DNA of 64,000 bases, taken from assembly GCA_026874595.1 (NCBI GenBank), contig JAPPUL010000073.1, positions 1,449,973 to 1,513,972 of the forward strand, read 5' to 3'. Position numbers and translations under genes: made by a program. Of this stretch, positions 27,608-37,847 are shown one piece after another; within the stretch, counting starts at the first letter, position 1, and each line of letters begins with the position of its first letter. The notes under the pieces are model-generated. The model had not been told where the DNA came from and ran no database searches. It saw only the letters and a list, made by a program, of their open reading frames with translations. This DNA comes from Sipunculus nudus (Eukaryota > Annelida > Sipuncula > Golfingiida > Sipunculidae).

Positions 27608-29233
27608 CTAAAACTTCCATTCCTCGCAATTCCATGTTATCGGGATAGAGCTTCCCGTTATCCTCCAGTTCCTAAGTCCTTGTCTTGTTGCTGATAGTGA
27701 GTATGGGATGAATAACGGTATGGCGGGAAGCTGTCTTTTCCATAGCTCTTGATGCATCTTGAAAAGCTTTATCCGCTCAGCTTGACTTATCGTCCTTTTT
27801 AGTCTTTCGTGTATCTTATCTATTTTTTTATTGCTTAACCCCGTAAAGTTAAGTCCTACCGCCCCACCACCAGGTATCGCATCGCTTGACCAATATAGTT
27901 GTCCATCCACTTCCGAGTTCATATGCCAGGCATAGAGTGCCATGTCAAAAGTTCTGTTCGGTAAGAGTTTTCCAAATATTGTTTGAGTTGGGTATGTTTT
28001 AACGTTAAGCTTTATTCCCACTTCCTTTAAATATTCCATTATGAATATTGCTATGCGCTTTCGAACACTGTCTTTACTGTCAGTCAGCAGGGAAAGTTTT
28101 AATATTTGTCCTGACTTCTCATAATAGCCTCTTGCTCCCATCTCAAAACCTTCTCCCTCTATTAAGTGTCTTGCCTTTTCTTTTTTGTATTCATAGCTTA
28201 TACTAGGAACGCTGTATCCGTAATGCTTTTTAGGTAACCAGCTTCTTGATATTTGTGGTTCTTTGCCTTCGTATATTGATTTGGCAAGCTGTTTTCTGTT
28301 TATTGCATAAATTAATGCTTTTCTAATATTCTTATTCTTTAAGTATTTGTTGTCTAGGTTTAAATCTATATGTAGCCAACTCATACTTTCTGTTGTCCAT
28401 GTTTTTAGTTTCTTTTTATAGTTTTTGTTTATGAATTTGTATTGTTCGTGTGTGATTAATGTTGTTGCCTGGCCTTCTCCTGATATCAGATTTATTAAAA
28501 GAGAGTTTACGTCTTTTACCACCTTAAATGCTATTTTGTCCATATTAACCGGTTTATGATAATACTCATTTCGTTCAAGCAGTATATAACTGCCTGCCTT
28601 CCATTCCTTAACTTTATAAGGACCGTTGCCTATAGGTTTTCTATTGTAGGCGCTTGTTTGTAGTTTTTTAGGGGTTTTTAAATATTTTTTTAATATATGT
28701 TTAGGGAGAATTGGATGTGCGTATAAATAATTGCTGTAAGGCTTTTGCCAGGTAACTGTAAATTCTCTTTTGTTCTTTGCCTTTATGCTTTCTATATATT
28801 TTGTTGCCATCTTCTCTTTCGAAAAGCTTATGAGATCTTCTTTTTTTAAAAGATTGTATGTAAATATAACGTCGTTGGTATCAAGGTTCTTTCCGTCAGC
28901 CCATTTTAGATTTTCTTTTAACTTCCACCTTACTTGCATCTTGTTATCAGGAGTTATTATAACGTATCCATTTTCTTTAGTTGGCACGTATTCTGAGAGT
29001 TCAGGATAGTGATTTAGTCTAAAGTCTTGTTCAACAAGGTTTCTGAATATAGCTTTTTGAACGTAAAGACTAACCCCTTGTTTACTGTATAGGAAATTTA
29101 AACTGTCAGGCTCACGTGATATTAATATGGTAAAGGGCTTTTTTTGGGTATCCTTTCCGACTAAAACTATTATTGTTACTGCTGCTACTAGGATTATTAA
29201 TATGCTGAGGCTTGCAATAATATACTTTTTCAC
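27608..29233 (-). CDS. Oligopeptide-type ABC transporter substrate-binding protein (SBP family 5)
   Basis: The protein has 541 residues and begins with a signal-anchor-like hydrophobic segment (about 4-26) without a lipobox Cys. Family 5 features are clear: SREPDSLNFLY near 39-50, then RWKLKENLKWADGK, GNGPYKV and ERNEYY. These proteins capture peptides or other small ligands in the periplasm for an ABC importer. No permease or ATPase genes are adjacent, so its transporter is encoded elsewhere or lost. The start is GTG 29233 with a weak ribosome binding site. The small gene at 29269-29475 lies 35 bases upstream on the same strand. Confidence 0.85.
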   Translation of the reverse strand: MKKYIIASLSILIILVAAVTIIVLVGKDTQKKPFTILISREPDSLNFLYSKQGVSLYVQKAIFRNLVEQDFRLNHYPELSEYVPTKENGYVIITPDNKMQVRWKLKENLKWADGKNLDTNDVIFTYNLLKKEDLISFSKEKMATKYIESIKAKNKREFTVTWQKPYSNYLYAHPILPKHILKKYLKTPKKLQTSAYNRKPIGNGPYKVKEWKAGSYILLERNEYYHKPVNMDKIAFKVVKDVNSLLINLISGEGQATTLITHEQYKFINKNYKKKLKTWTTESMSWLHIDLNLDNKYLKNKNIRKALIYAINRKQLAKSIYEGKEPQISRSWLPKKHYGYSVPSISYEYKKEKARHLIEGEGFEMGARGYYEKSGQILKLSLLTDSKDSVRKRIAIFIMEYLKEVGIKLNVKTYPTQTIFGKLLPNRTFDMALYAWHMNSEVDGQLYWSSDAIPGGGAVGLNFTGLSNKKIDKIHERLKRTISQAERIKLFKMHQELWKRQLPAIPLFIPYSLSATRQGLRNWRITGSSIPITWNCEEWKF

Positions 29234-29268
29234 AACGAACCAAGTAGGATTTATTGTTATCTTGTTAC

Positions 29269-29475
29269 CTAAGGATTTTTCTCTTTTTCCTCTATTTCTT
29301 TGTCCAGCTCTTTATCTTGCTCTTTGTCCTTAAGCTCCTCTTGGTTTACTTTGACACTAAGAAACTTCTCAATTAGAGTTGCACAAGAAGAAAAAGCAAG
29401 CAATCCGATAATTAGGGCTACAAGAAGTAATATATGTGCTTGAATGTTAGTACGTGCTTTAGAATTTAAAAACAT
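29269..29475 (-). CDS. Small membrane protein with charged tail, 68 aa
   Basis: A single hydrophobic segment spans about residues 13-32 and ends in SSCATL, which is near but not a good lipobox. The C-terminal third is almost entirely Glu, Lys and Asp (repeats of KEQDKELDKE). It probably forms an operon with the peptide-binding protein gene 35 bases downstream. I recognise no family. The evidence for it being real is position, start context and membrane character; the charged tail could also be repeat-derived. Confidence 0.4.
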   Translation of the reverse strand: MFLNSKARTNIQAHILLLVALIIGLLAFSSCATLIEKFLSVKVNQEELKDKEQDKELDKEIEEKEKNP

Positions 29476-29877
29476 AATCTTTATCTTTTAAGATACCTTT
29501 TATAACATTTACGTAATTTAGAAACCTACTTTAATTACTAAAGATATAAAGTTCTTTAATATTGTACAAGCCCATAAAACTACTTATCTATAAATAAAGA
29601 TTTAACTCTTTATATAGATGATAGTAAGCAATGTATTTTTATGCGTTATTATTGAATGATCATGTGTGATTTTATATATACTACATATAGTAAATGAAAA
29701 GGTTTTTATTAAGCAAAACAACATTAAGTCAAACAACAAATCCTTAAGATATTAAGTTAAGAGAAAATAATTATTATATAGGATAGATGATGCAAAGGAA
29801 GTAGAGGATGTAGAGGATGTAGTAGAGGGAAAGTTAATGATTTAGGTTTTTGAATAAGATATGAGAGCAGACAGAAG
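29476..29877. other. Divergent intergenic region
   Basis: The AT-rich gap lies between the leftward small membrane gene and the rightward antiporter. A short repeat, gtagaggat(gta), occurs three to four times near 29800-29830. No gene, hairpin or convincing promoter pair is visible. Confidence 0.35.
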
Positions 29878-31659
29878 TTGGCATTAGATTTAGTACACTT
29901 AATAATACTAAATGCGGGGATACTAATACTTTTATCGGTCTTGGCCGGGCGGATAGTATCACTAATAAAACTCCCACGTGTTACAGGGTATTTGCTTGTT
30001 GGGATACTTTTAGGACCGAGTGTATTTGGATATTTTTATCCTAGTTTTGGAAACTATATATTAAATCCAAAGATAACAAATATATATACAATCATAACAG
30101 AGATAGGGCTTGGGTTTATAATTTTCAATGTAGGTGGAGAGTTTCGTTTTGAACATATTAAAAAACTTGGCAGTTCTGTTTTTAAGATTTCGTTATTTGA
30201 GATATCATTAACGTTTTTACTTGTCTTTTCTCTTGTATTTCTAAGCGTCTTAATATTTTACAATCCGCCACAAGGACAAGAACTCTCACTTCCCCTTACA
30301 TATGGCTTATTACTTGGTGTTGTAGCAATAGCAACAGCACCGGCGGCAACACTTTTGGTACTGCGAGATACGAGTCAGAAGGACCTATAACAGATAATGT
30401 TTTAGTATTAATTGGGCTTAACAATATAGTTTGTATATTGTTATTTAAGCTAATGTTTTCTATACTTGTGGTTTCGGAAGGGAATATATTTGAACCCTTT
30501 TTAGAGGTATTTATATCTATAATACTTGGTTTGGGGGTTGGGCTTTTAGTTAGTGTCGGTGAGAAATGGCTTAATGAACCGCTTGAGATATTACTTTTGG
30601 TTATAGGCGGCATTACATTAAATATAGGCTTAGTTTCGGCTTTTGAAGATGTATTACCTAGTCTTTATCCTGAGCTTTTCACAGGAATTAATATATCTAA
30701 TTTGCTTGCGAATCTGTGTATGGGAATAATGCTTGTAAACTCAAGTACGGAAGGGGGACAGGTCATTTAAGGCATTAAAGAAGGCAGAGATGCCGGTTTA
30801 CGTGTTATTTTTCGTACTTGCGGGAGCAAATTTACATATAGAAGAACTTTTTACGGGAGGTATTTTATTTGTAATATACGTAATAGGGCGTAGTCTTGGC
30901 AAGTATTTTGGCCCATATATAGGACTTAAGTACTTAGGAGAGTATGAGAAATATAAAGATAATATAGGACTTGCAATTTTGCCTCAAGCTGGGGTTGCAA
31001 TAGGACTTGCCTTAATTCTTAAAAGCTCAGGATATAGTATAGGAGGGATATTGTCGTCGGTTATTCTATCAGGGGTTATAGTATTTGAGATAGTGGGACC
31101 GATATTTACGAGACTTGCAATAGTACGGGGAGGGGAGGTAAAGGAGATATCGCTTTCAAAGAGGAGCTGGACACGCAATAGAAGGATATATCAGAGGGTA
31201 TTTTTGAGACTTAAGCGTTCACTTGGACTTAAGACAGGTAGAAGTGAGAAGGTAAGTTGTAAGTCTATAATGCGAAGTAGTTTTGAGACTTTAAAAGTGT
31301 CAGCTACATTTGACGAGGTATTTAATTTTGCAACGAAGTCGACTTATGATCAATTTATGGTAATAGATGACGATGGACATTTCATAGGGATAATATCATA
31401 TAACGAGATACGAGATGTACTTTTGGATGATGAATTTGCATCATTGATAATAGCACAAGACATGGTACATGAAAAGACGTACGTAGCAAGGCCAACAAAT
31501 AGCATACAAGAGCTTGTAAATATGTTCCATGTATCACAGACAGGAGAATATCTTCCTGTAGTAGACAATGAAAGTCCTCCTCATTTGATAGGGATAGTAA
31601 CCCAAAAGGATACACTAAACATGTATACAAAGTTGGATAAGAAAAGACACATAGAATAA
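29878..31659 (+). pseudogene. CPA2-type cation/proton antiporter with CBS domains, two frameshifts
   Basis: Three consecutive reading frames (29878-30390, 30438-30770, 30790-31659) together give one antiporter of about 590 residues. The N-terminal membrane part has LPRVTGYLLVGILLGPSVFG and ATAPAATLLVLR, typical of the CPA2 monovalent cation:proton antiporters. The C-terminal part (about residues 440-590) carries two CBS domains that may sense nucleotides, instead of the common TrkA-N domain. The first break is a missing base near 30367-30369. The second is one extra G in the G5 run at 30753-30757. Outside these points the sequence is well preserved, so decay is recent, or one or both shifts are errors. 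The start is TTG with a weak ribosome binding site. Confidence 0.8.
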
Positions 31660-31774
31660 TATTAAGATATAAGAATATTATGAATGCAGAGAACCGATAT
31701 AATAAGTATTGTTTAGTTTGTGTGTGATTAGGGTTTTGTATTTAATATGAGAATGTATTAAGAGCAAAGAGTTT

Positions 31775-32923
31775 ATGAGCAATATATTAATGATGGGTGA
31801 TACATATACAAATGTAAATCTGTATTACAAGACCCAATATCTTAGCAATAATACATTTATCTATCTAAAACTTAAGGATGGGCAAGAGGTGGTGGTTTTG
31901 GCGGATGCAGAATATAACAAAGGGCTTGGCGAGGCGCAAGTAGATGATATTTATACATTTAGTCGTTTTTTTTATGTAAAAAAGATAAAGCAATACGGAC
32001 ATAAAGACTTAGCCCTATTGTTTTTAGTTAAGGAAGTTCTTGATTATTTTAAAGTAAAGAAAGTGTTGGTGCCGAAGGAGTTTCCCTTTTTTTTTGGCAA
32101 TGGCATAATAAAGCTTGGAATAGAGGTTATGGTTGATTGCAATTTATATGTAAAAGAGCGATCGGTTAAAAAAGAAGAGGAGATAAAGCATATAGAGGAG
32201 AGCCAGCGTGCATCTGAGGCTGCGATGCGGCATGCAGAAGAGATTCTAAAAGAAAGCATCTCTAAAAATGGTATATTGTATTACGAAGGCAAAGAATTAA
32301 CAACAACGAGGCTAAAAAGAGAAATAGAGCGTGTTTTGCATGAAAGAGGATGTAATACATTAACAACTTTAGTATCATGTGGGGAGAATGGTAGTGACCC
32401 ACATTTTGAAGGGCTTGATAGTATAATTTGGGGCAAACCGATAATGATAGATATCTTTCCCTATCATAGAAAGAGGCGTTATTTTGCGGATATGAGCAGG
32501 ACTTTTGTAAAGGGAGAAGCTTTAGATGGACAAGCAGTTAAGATGTATGAAGCGGTATATAAAGCTCAAAAGCGGGTAATATCTGTTATAAGGCAAGGAG
32601 TTAGCGTTAAGGAATTATATAACCTAGCCTGCGATACATTTAATTCTTTTGGCTATAAAACGCTAAGAGAACAAAGTGCATTAGAGCCGATGCTTAAAAA
32701 AGGCTTTATTCACTCGCTTGGACATGGTGTTGGACTATCTTTACATGAGGCTCCTTATATATTTAATCAAGATATAAAACTTGAAACAGGTAATGTTATA
32801 ACTATAGAACCAGGACTTTATGATCCTGATATTGGCGGCATACGAATAGAGGATACAATTCTGGTAAAAGAAGATGGATGTCGGATATTAAGTCAATATC
32901 ATAAGGATTTTGTAATAAACTAA
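31775..32923 (+). CDS. M24 family aminopeptidase (Xaa-Pro peptidase type)
   Basis: The protein is a 382-residue cytoplasmic metallopeptidase of the creatinase/pita-bread fold. An N-terminal domain of about 130 residues precedes the catalytic domain. All five metal ligands are recognisable: IMIDIFP (Asp), FADMSRTF (Asp), HSLGHGVGL (His), ITIEPGLY (Glu) and GIRIEDTI (Glu). Enzymes of this group cut N-terminal residues next to proline; the exact specificity is not readable. Upstream lies the broken antiporter on the same strand, 115 bases away. Confidence 0.88.
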   Translation: MSNILMMGDTYTNVNLYYKTQYLSNNTFIYLKLKDGQEVVVLADAEYNKGLGEAQVDDIYTFSRFFYVKKIKQYGHKDLALLFLVKEVLDYFKVKKVLVPKEFPFFFGNGIIKLGIEVMVDCNLYVKERSVKKEEEIKHIEESQRASEAAMRHAEEILKESISKNGILYYEGKELTTTRLKREIERVLHERGCNTLTTLVSCGENGSDPHFEGLDSIIWGKPIMIDIFPYHRKRRYFADMSRTFVKGEALDGQAVKMYEAVYKAQKRVISVIRQGVSVKELYNLACDTFNSFGYKTLREQSALEPMLKKGFIHSLGHGVGLSLHEAPYIFNQDIKLETGNVITIEPGLYDPDIGGIRIEDTILVKEDGCRILSQYHKDFVIN

Positions 32924-32995
32924 TAATCTTTGCTTAAAGAACAACGTAAAGGCTAAGGGACAATTTATGATTTGCCCCTTAAAAAAAGATACACA

Positions 32996-33325
32996 TTAAT
33001 CTTTACTGAAAACCCATACGTCATTAAGAACCCCAGCAGTCTCACTACCAGTCTTAGGATTATTACCAGCACCGCCAAAAAGATAGAAATCATCACCCTT
33101 TACCACCACTTCGTGCCCATAACGAGCAGCCTATTGAGTTTCTTTATTACGCTCCGTCTCCTCCTTATGTTTCTAATAGCGCTTTCCAAGAGTATGTTTC
33201 GATTGTATCTGTAGGATTAGACTCGTTTGTTGTATCCTTAGGATTAGAGGTTATATCATTACTATAGTTGCTAAAACTGTGAGCATTCTCCTTAATCAAA
33301 GGATTTGTAGATAACGCAATATTAA
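32996..33325 (-). pseudogene. Remnant of a Kelch-repeat protein
   Basis: On the minus strand, 33130-32996 reads RYGHEVVVKGDDFYLFGG, then LNDVWVFSKD and a stop, a near-perfect Kelch blade. Upstream, another frame (about 33320-33165) gives a Ser/Asn/Thr-rich stretch ending in DTIETYSWKALLET before a stop. The two are separated by several stops, so this is the decayed 3' end of a larger gene with no intact start. It is jammed directly downstream of rodA. Kelch proteins form beta-propellers, often exported in bacteria. Confidence 0.65.
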
Positions 33326-33329
33326 TATA

Positions 33330-34796
33330 CTAAACGTTTTTTTGAAATGTTTGCAATATAGCTATGCCAATAAGATTAGTTACTAAGGATGAGCCGCCTG
33401 CGCTCAAAAAAGGAAGAGGAATGCCCATAACCGGCCAAAGACCTACACACATAGCAATATTTACAAAAACGTGAGTAGTAATTAAGGCAGTGATACCAGA
33501 AATGACTAAAGTCCCAAACCTATCTCTTGCATTTGCAGCGTTAATAAGTAATCTTGCTATAATTACGAAGTAGAAAAATAATACAAGCAAGCTCCCTCTT
33601 AAAAACCCCCATTCCTCTCCAATCACGGCAAAAATAAAATCAGTTGTTTTTTCGGGTATGAAATTAAACTTGTTTTGAGGACCCTCACTAAGTCCATGCC
33701 CGATAACACCACCAGAGCCAATAGCAATAATACTTTGCCTTTGGTGATAACTACTTCCTCGTGGATCTGTTTCAAGATCCATAAATGTTAATATGCGTTT
33801 TGTATGATGTGGTTTTACAAGTAGTTGCCCAAAAATTGATGCCCCAATTCCTATCGATAGTATTATAAAGAGTATGCCTATATTGTAAAATATTCTCTTG
33901 TCAAAATATTTATAAAGCATAAAAGCAAGTACAGTTAGTATCAAAACAAATATAGTAACTTGCAAAGTAAACTGAGCAATAGCCTTTTTAAGAAGACTTG
34001 CTTTTGCTTTAATTGCATTTCTTAGCTTAAGACCGCTTTTTAAATTTATAAGTTTTTCTTTTTTTAACTCTTTTTTATTATTCTCGTTAAATGCAAGATA
34101 GTATAAGGAAGTATTTTGTATCATTTTGTCTATTTGGTCTTTCCTTATATTATCCTCATTTGTTCTAATGTAGTAATTTGGTAGTATTGATAAAGTTAAA
34201 GCTATGATGCCGGTTGATATTAGTATAAATAGATGTTTTGCGTTTGCACCTGCAATTAGAAGCATGACTAAGGTAATTGGTATATAAACAAAAGCGGTAC
34301 CCGGGTCTGGTTGTAAGATGATTAAGATTAAAAGGGGGATTGGGATTGCAAGTGATATTAGAAGCCGGGATAGTTTATGTATATTATTTTGTTCTTTTGT
34401 AAGATAGTATGCGAGGAATGAAATAAAAAATAGTTTAGTAAGTTCTGAGGGTTGAAAAGACACTCCATATATTACAAACCAACTACTTGCACCGTGGATA
34501 TTCTCGCCATAAATAATTACTAGTAATAAAATTAGTATAGAGAATAGGTATAATGCGAGTGCGTAGTTAGCAAAGTTTTTATAACTTGTAAAAAATAATA
34601 ATATGACAAATGCTAGAAAGCCAACTGCTAATGCGATAAGTTGTTTTAAATATGGTTTTAAGGAATTAGTATTTAGTGCTTCTCCGGCACTGTGGATAAA
34701 TATTATGCCAAGTACACTAAGAATTAGAGCCGTTATTATTAAAACATAATCCAGGTTATATTTACCTTTTTGAGAATTTTTTTCTATTATGTACAT
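33330..34796 (-). CDS. rodA: Rod-shape peptidoglycan glycosyltransferase RodA (SEDS)
   Basis: This polytopic inner-membrane SEDS enzyme polymerises lipid II in the elongasome together with PBP2. Conserved segments are FQPSELTKLFFI near 115, LQPDPGTAFVY near 163, GSGGVIGHGLSEGPQ, IPEKTTDFIFAVIGEEWGF and the C-terminal MGIPLPFLSAGGSS. At 488 residues it is about 110 longer than the common 370. The extra length is an insertion at about residues 205-320 with a Lys-rich stretch and two more hydrophobic segments. It is the last gene of mreB-mreC-mreD-mrdA-rodA. Confidence 0.93.
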   Translation of the reverse strand: MYIIEKNSQKGKYNLDYVLIITALILSVLGIIFIHSAGEALNTNSLKPYLKQLIALAVGFLAFVILLFFTSYKNFANYALALYLFSILILLLVIIYGENIHGASSWFVIYGVSFQPSELTKLFFISFLAYYLTKEQNNIHKLSRLLISLAIPIPLLILIILQPDPGTAFVYIPITLVMLLIAGANAKHLFILISTGIIALTLSILPNYYIRTNEDNIRKDQIDKMIQNTSLYYLAFNENNKKELKKEKLINLKSGLKLRNAIKAKASLLKKAIAQFTLQVTIFVLILTVLAFMLYKYFDKRIFYNIGILFIILSIGIGASIFGQLLVKPHHTKRILTFMDLETDPRGSSYHQRQSIIAIGSGGVIGHGLSEGPQNKFNFIPEKTTDFIFAVIGEEWGFLRGSLLVLFFYFVIIARLLINAANARDRFGTLVISGITALITTHVFVNIAMCVGLWPVMGIPLPFLSAGGSSLVTNLIGIAILQTFQKNV

Positions 34797-34910
34797 ATAA
34801 TTTCTTTAATTTAAAAAAACTAATCTAAAAACTCAAGGTCATCCGTATCTTTTATAAACTGCTTTCTTTCTTTGTTTACAATATCGGATAAGCGTTTAAA
34901 TTCGATATCT

Positions 34911-36336
34911 TCAGGCTTTGAGCTCTTCTCTTTTATTATAAGAGTTTGTTTTTCTTTTTTCCTTTTCGACCTTCTTTTCTATTGTACGTTCTTGAGCTTC
35001 TCTTACAAAAGTAATTTGCTTTTCTTTTGCCTTTTCTTTTGCAGCGAGGATATCTTGTTGGTATTTTTGTTTTTGTAAGACTTTATTTTTCTTTTCTAAA
35101 AGGAGTATCTTTTCTTTTTCAATATCCTTTTGTTCTTTTGTGATTGTGCTTAGTAGTGCTTCATTTAAGATTGTGTCTGTATAGTTTTTATATACCGAAC
35201 TTAATAAATCTTTTGAGGTCAGACCTGTACTCTCGCGCTCATCTTTAAAGAACAATTTGCGTAAAGTTATATGTTTAGTGTTTAATTTCTCTAAAATATT
35301 ATCTTCATGCTTTAAAAAGTTATCTACAATATCTACAATTGTATCTTTTGTTTCAATATTTGCTTTGAGTGTCAATTTATCATTAGTTTCAAGTAACTTA
35401 TCCTCTTCATATAAAAGGCGACCCATCTGTCTTTGCGTAACGCTTATGGGAGTATTTTCAAGGTAATATCTTATTAATGCCGTTGCAATAGGAGCAGATA
35501 CAAATCCTCCGCCACGGTTTTGAGCATTCTCGATTATTATGCTTATTGCTATTTTATTATTTGAGTCGTTCGTATCTTTAGCATAAGCGGTAAACCAAGC
35601 ATGATCATATTCATGACTCGTTTGAGCGGTTCCTGTTTTGCCAAGTATTAAATGCTTCTTAGAAAACCTAGCATAATATCCTGTTCCACGTGTAACAACA
35701 CTTCTTAGAGCTTTTTTAAGTACTTTAATAGTTTTGTCTTTAAATACTATTTGTTTTATAATCTCTTTTTGTGCTTTGTATTTGATTTTATTTTTGACAG
35801 GATCTTCTATTTGGTCTATAATATAGGGTTTATATAAAGTGCCGTTTGTGGCTATTATGCTTATAATATTATGTATTTGTATTGGGGATAGTATAATATA
35901 GCCCTGTCCTATTGAATGGTTTAGAGTGTCGCCTGAATACCATGTTTCTAAAAACTGTTTTCTTTTCCATTGTGCAGTTGGAAGTATACCTTTTGCACTT
36001 TCGCCAAATTCAAGTTTATGCGTATGAGAAAGATTAAATAAAGCGGCATACTTGTATATTAAATCCCATCCTATATCCAAGGCTAGAGAATAAAAATATG
36101 TATTACACGATTTTTCTATAGCCTCTATTAAGTTAACCCTGCCATGTACCTTGTGGCACTTAAATACCCTATTTCCAAGGGGATATGCGCCTTTACAATT
36201 GACCTTTTTCTTAAGATTTACCTTATCCTCTTCAAGTGCTGCCGTTGCCACTATCAATTTGAATATAGAACTTGGAGGATAAGTTGCATGAATTGCCCGG
36301 TTAAAAAATAGTTTTGATTTGTTTTGCTCAAGACGT
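34911..36336 (-). pseudogene. mrdA: Penicillin-binding protein 2, transpeptidase part (after a frameshift)
   Basis: This is the C-terminal part of PBP2, in the +1-shifted frame relative to the N-terminal part at 36328-37287. Read in this frame from the junction, all transpeptidase motifs are intact: PPSSIFK (active Ser and Lys), SCN in EKSCNTYFY, and KTG in LGKTGTAQT. An open frame starting at TTG 36257 lacks the active-site Ser, so it is not an independent gene. The last 170 residues or so are a Lys/Glu-rich coiled coil (KVLQKQKYQQDILAAKEKA) not found in typical PBP2. The shift is one extra A (T4 at 36336-36339 on the plus strand). It may be an assembly error, be rescued by slippage, or be a real lesion. 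Confidence 0.8.
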
Positions 36337-37287
36337 TTTATTGTTTTTAAAATCTCTGCTTATAATGTCATTAGGATTAAATGAGGGATTACTAACTATA
36401 GCAAGTATTTCTCCTGTTTGGGGATTTGTAGCAATTAGAGCACCTATTTTATTTTTAAGCATTTTTTTAGCTTCTCTTTGGAGGTTGGAATCTATTGTTA
36501 AAGATATATTATGACCTGCAGTTGGTTTTGAGATTATTTTTATAGTATCTGAGATGGGCTGTCCTTTGGAATTTATAAGTCTTGTAGCAAGGCCATCTTT
36601 ACCTTTCAAATCTTTGTCATGGTTACGTTCTATCCCGAGTTTACCTATTATAGTATTTTGGTATCTATATGGATTATTTTCTGGGGTCTCTTTGTATACA
36701 TTTTGGAAATGTTGCCATGCCTTTCTATCTATTATTCCAGTATGGCCAAGAACATGAGCCATGCTTTCGCCTAAAAGATATCTTCTTGCAGACATAAGTT
36801 CAATTGAAACGCCCTGAAGTATAGATTCATTCTCCTTTAATTCGGTATAAAGGGCTTGTGGTAAATCACGTTTTATTAAGATAGGTTTGTATTTGTTTTG
36901 AGTGCGTCTATTTTTAATTTTTATTTTTGATAGTAAAGTTTTTTTATTTATTGAAAGTTTTTCTGACAGATAGTTTAAAAGTTTTTTTCTATCATCTTGT
37001 GCCTTTGGCAGATAGGCAGGAGTTATCATTAGTGAATAAGATGGCCTATTATCTACAATAACTTTACTATTTCTATCATAAATTTGTCCACGAACAGCAG
37101 GCACAATAACACTTTGTTCGATCTGACCTTGAGCAAAGCGTTGATAGTAGCTATTTTGAAAAACCTGTATATGTGCTATTTTGACAAGCAATCCGATTAA
37201 CAACAAACTACACACTATAAATAAAAAGAAAAGGCGTTTTCGGGTCTTTTTTGTTTTATCTTCGTTTAATTTACTTGACATTTCCAT
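36328..37287 (-). CDS. mrdA: Penicillin-binding protein 2, N-terminal part (ends at a frameshift)
   Basis: The fragment has 319 residues: a cytoplasmic Lys-rich start, one membrane anchor near 20-40, then the PBP dimerisation/pedestal domain (VPAVRGQIYDRNSKVIVDN near 58-76; GKLGIERNHDKDLKG; LTIDSNLQ). It stops just after NPQTGEILAIVSNPSFNPND, where PBP2 proteins continue into the transpeptidase active site. The missing continuation is in the next frame. PBP2 cross-links peptidoglycan during lateral growth and partners with RodA, whose gene follows. It lies 50 bases downstream of mreD. Confidence 0.85.
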   Translation of the reverse strand: MEMSSKLNEDKTKKTRKRLFFLFIVCSLLLIGLLVKIAHIQVFQNSYYQRFAQGQIEQSVIVPAVRGQIYDRNSKVIVDNRPSYSLMITPAYLPKAQDDRKKLLNYLSEKLSINKKTLLSKIKIKNRRTQNKYKPILIKRDLPQALYTELKENESILQGVSIELMSARRYLLGESMAHVLGHTGIIDRKAWQHFQNVYKETPENNPYRYQNTIIGKLGIERNHDKDLKGKDGLATRLINSKGQPISDTIKIISKPTAGHNISLTIDSNLQREAKKMLKNKIGALIATNPQTGEILAIVSNPSFNPNDIISRDFKNNKTS

Positions 37288-37336
37288 ATAATAAAATCTC
37301 CCATAAATATTAACATCTGATTAAATATCAATCATA

Positions 37337-37822
37337 TCAGGTTAAATCAAATTTATTTAAAAAACTGAATATAAAAGGAGCAGGCAAGGCATTTAATATC
37401 AATTCAAGCAGTAGTGTATTTATAAAATATGTACTCATATCCCCAAGTACTAGGGTGCCTATAAGAAAGTATGAAATTGCAAAGTATATAATACCTTTAA
37501 ATAGAGTGCCTAAAAATACATAGCTAAATGTTCCAAGTATTGTTTCAATATATATCTTTTTATAAAATGTTCCTGCAAGAAATCCTATTATTGTATAAAT
37601 TAACATATTAAGTCCAAAATATGTTGTTGATAAATCAAGTAAAAGACCCCCTATAAAACCAAGCATTTGTCCATTTATAGGTCCACTTTTTATCCCAAAA
37701 TATAATATAAAGATTAAAACTAAGTCTGCCTTTGTATTGCCTATCTTTGCATATTCAAGCAGCGTAGTTTGTAATAATACTAGTACGAATAATAGCAAAT
37801 ATCTTAATATATGATTGCGCAT
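37337..37822 (-). CDS. mreD: Rod-shape-determining membrane protein MreD
   Basis: The protein has 161 residues with about five membrane helices and a short N-terminus. KADLVLIFILYFGIKSG and the G-x-x-x-GLLLDL segment (IGGLLLDLSTTYFGLN near 60-75) are typical of MreD. It belongs to the elongasome and links MreC and the synthases. It lies 25 bases downstream of mreC and upstream of mrdA in one leftward operon. Confidence 0.85.
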   Translation of the reverse strand: MRNHILRYLLLFVLVLLQTTLLEYAKIGNTKADLVLIFILYFGIKSGPINGQMLGFIGGLLLDLSTTYFGLNMLIYTIIGFLAGTFYKKIYIETILGTFSYVFLGTLFKGIIYFAISYFLIGTLVLGDMSTYFINTLLLELILNALPAPFIFSFLNKFDLT

Positions 37823-37847
37823 CTATTTTATATCCTTTCGGCATTAA

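Noticed and set aside
36300-36345. Programmed -1/+1 ribosomal frameshift in mrdA
   Set aside because: The site has no classical slippery heptamer or visible downstream structure; a simple indel is the simpler reading.
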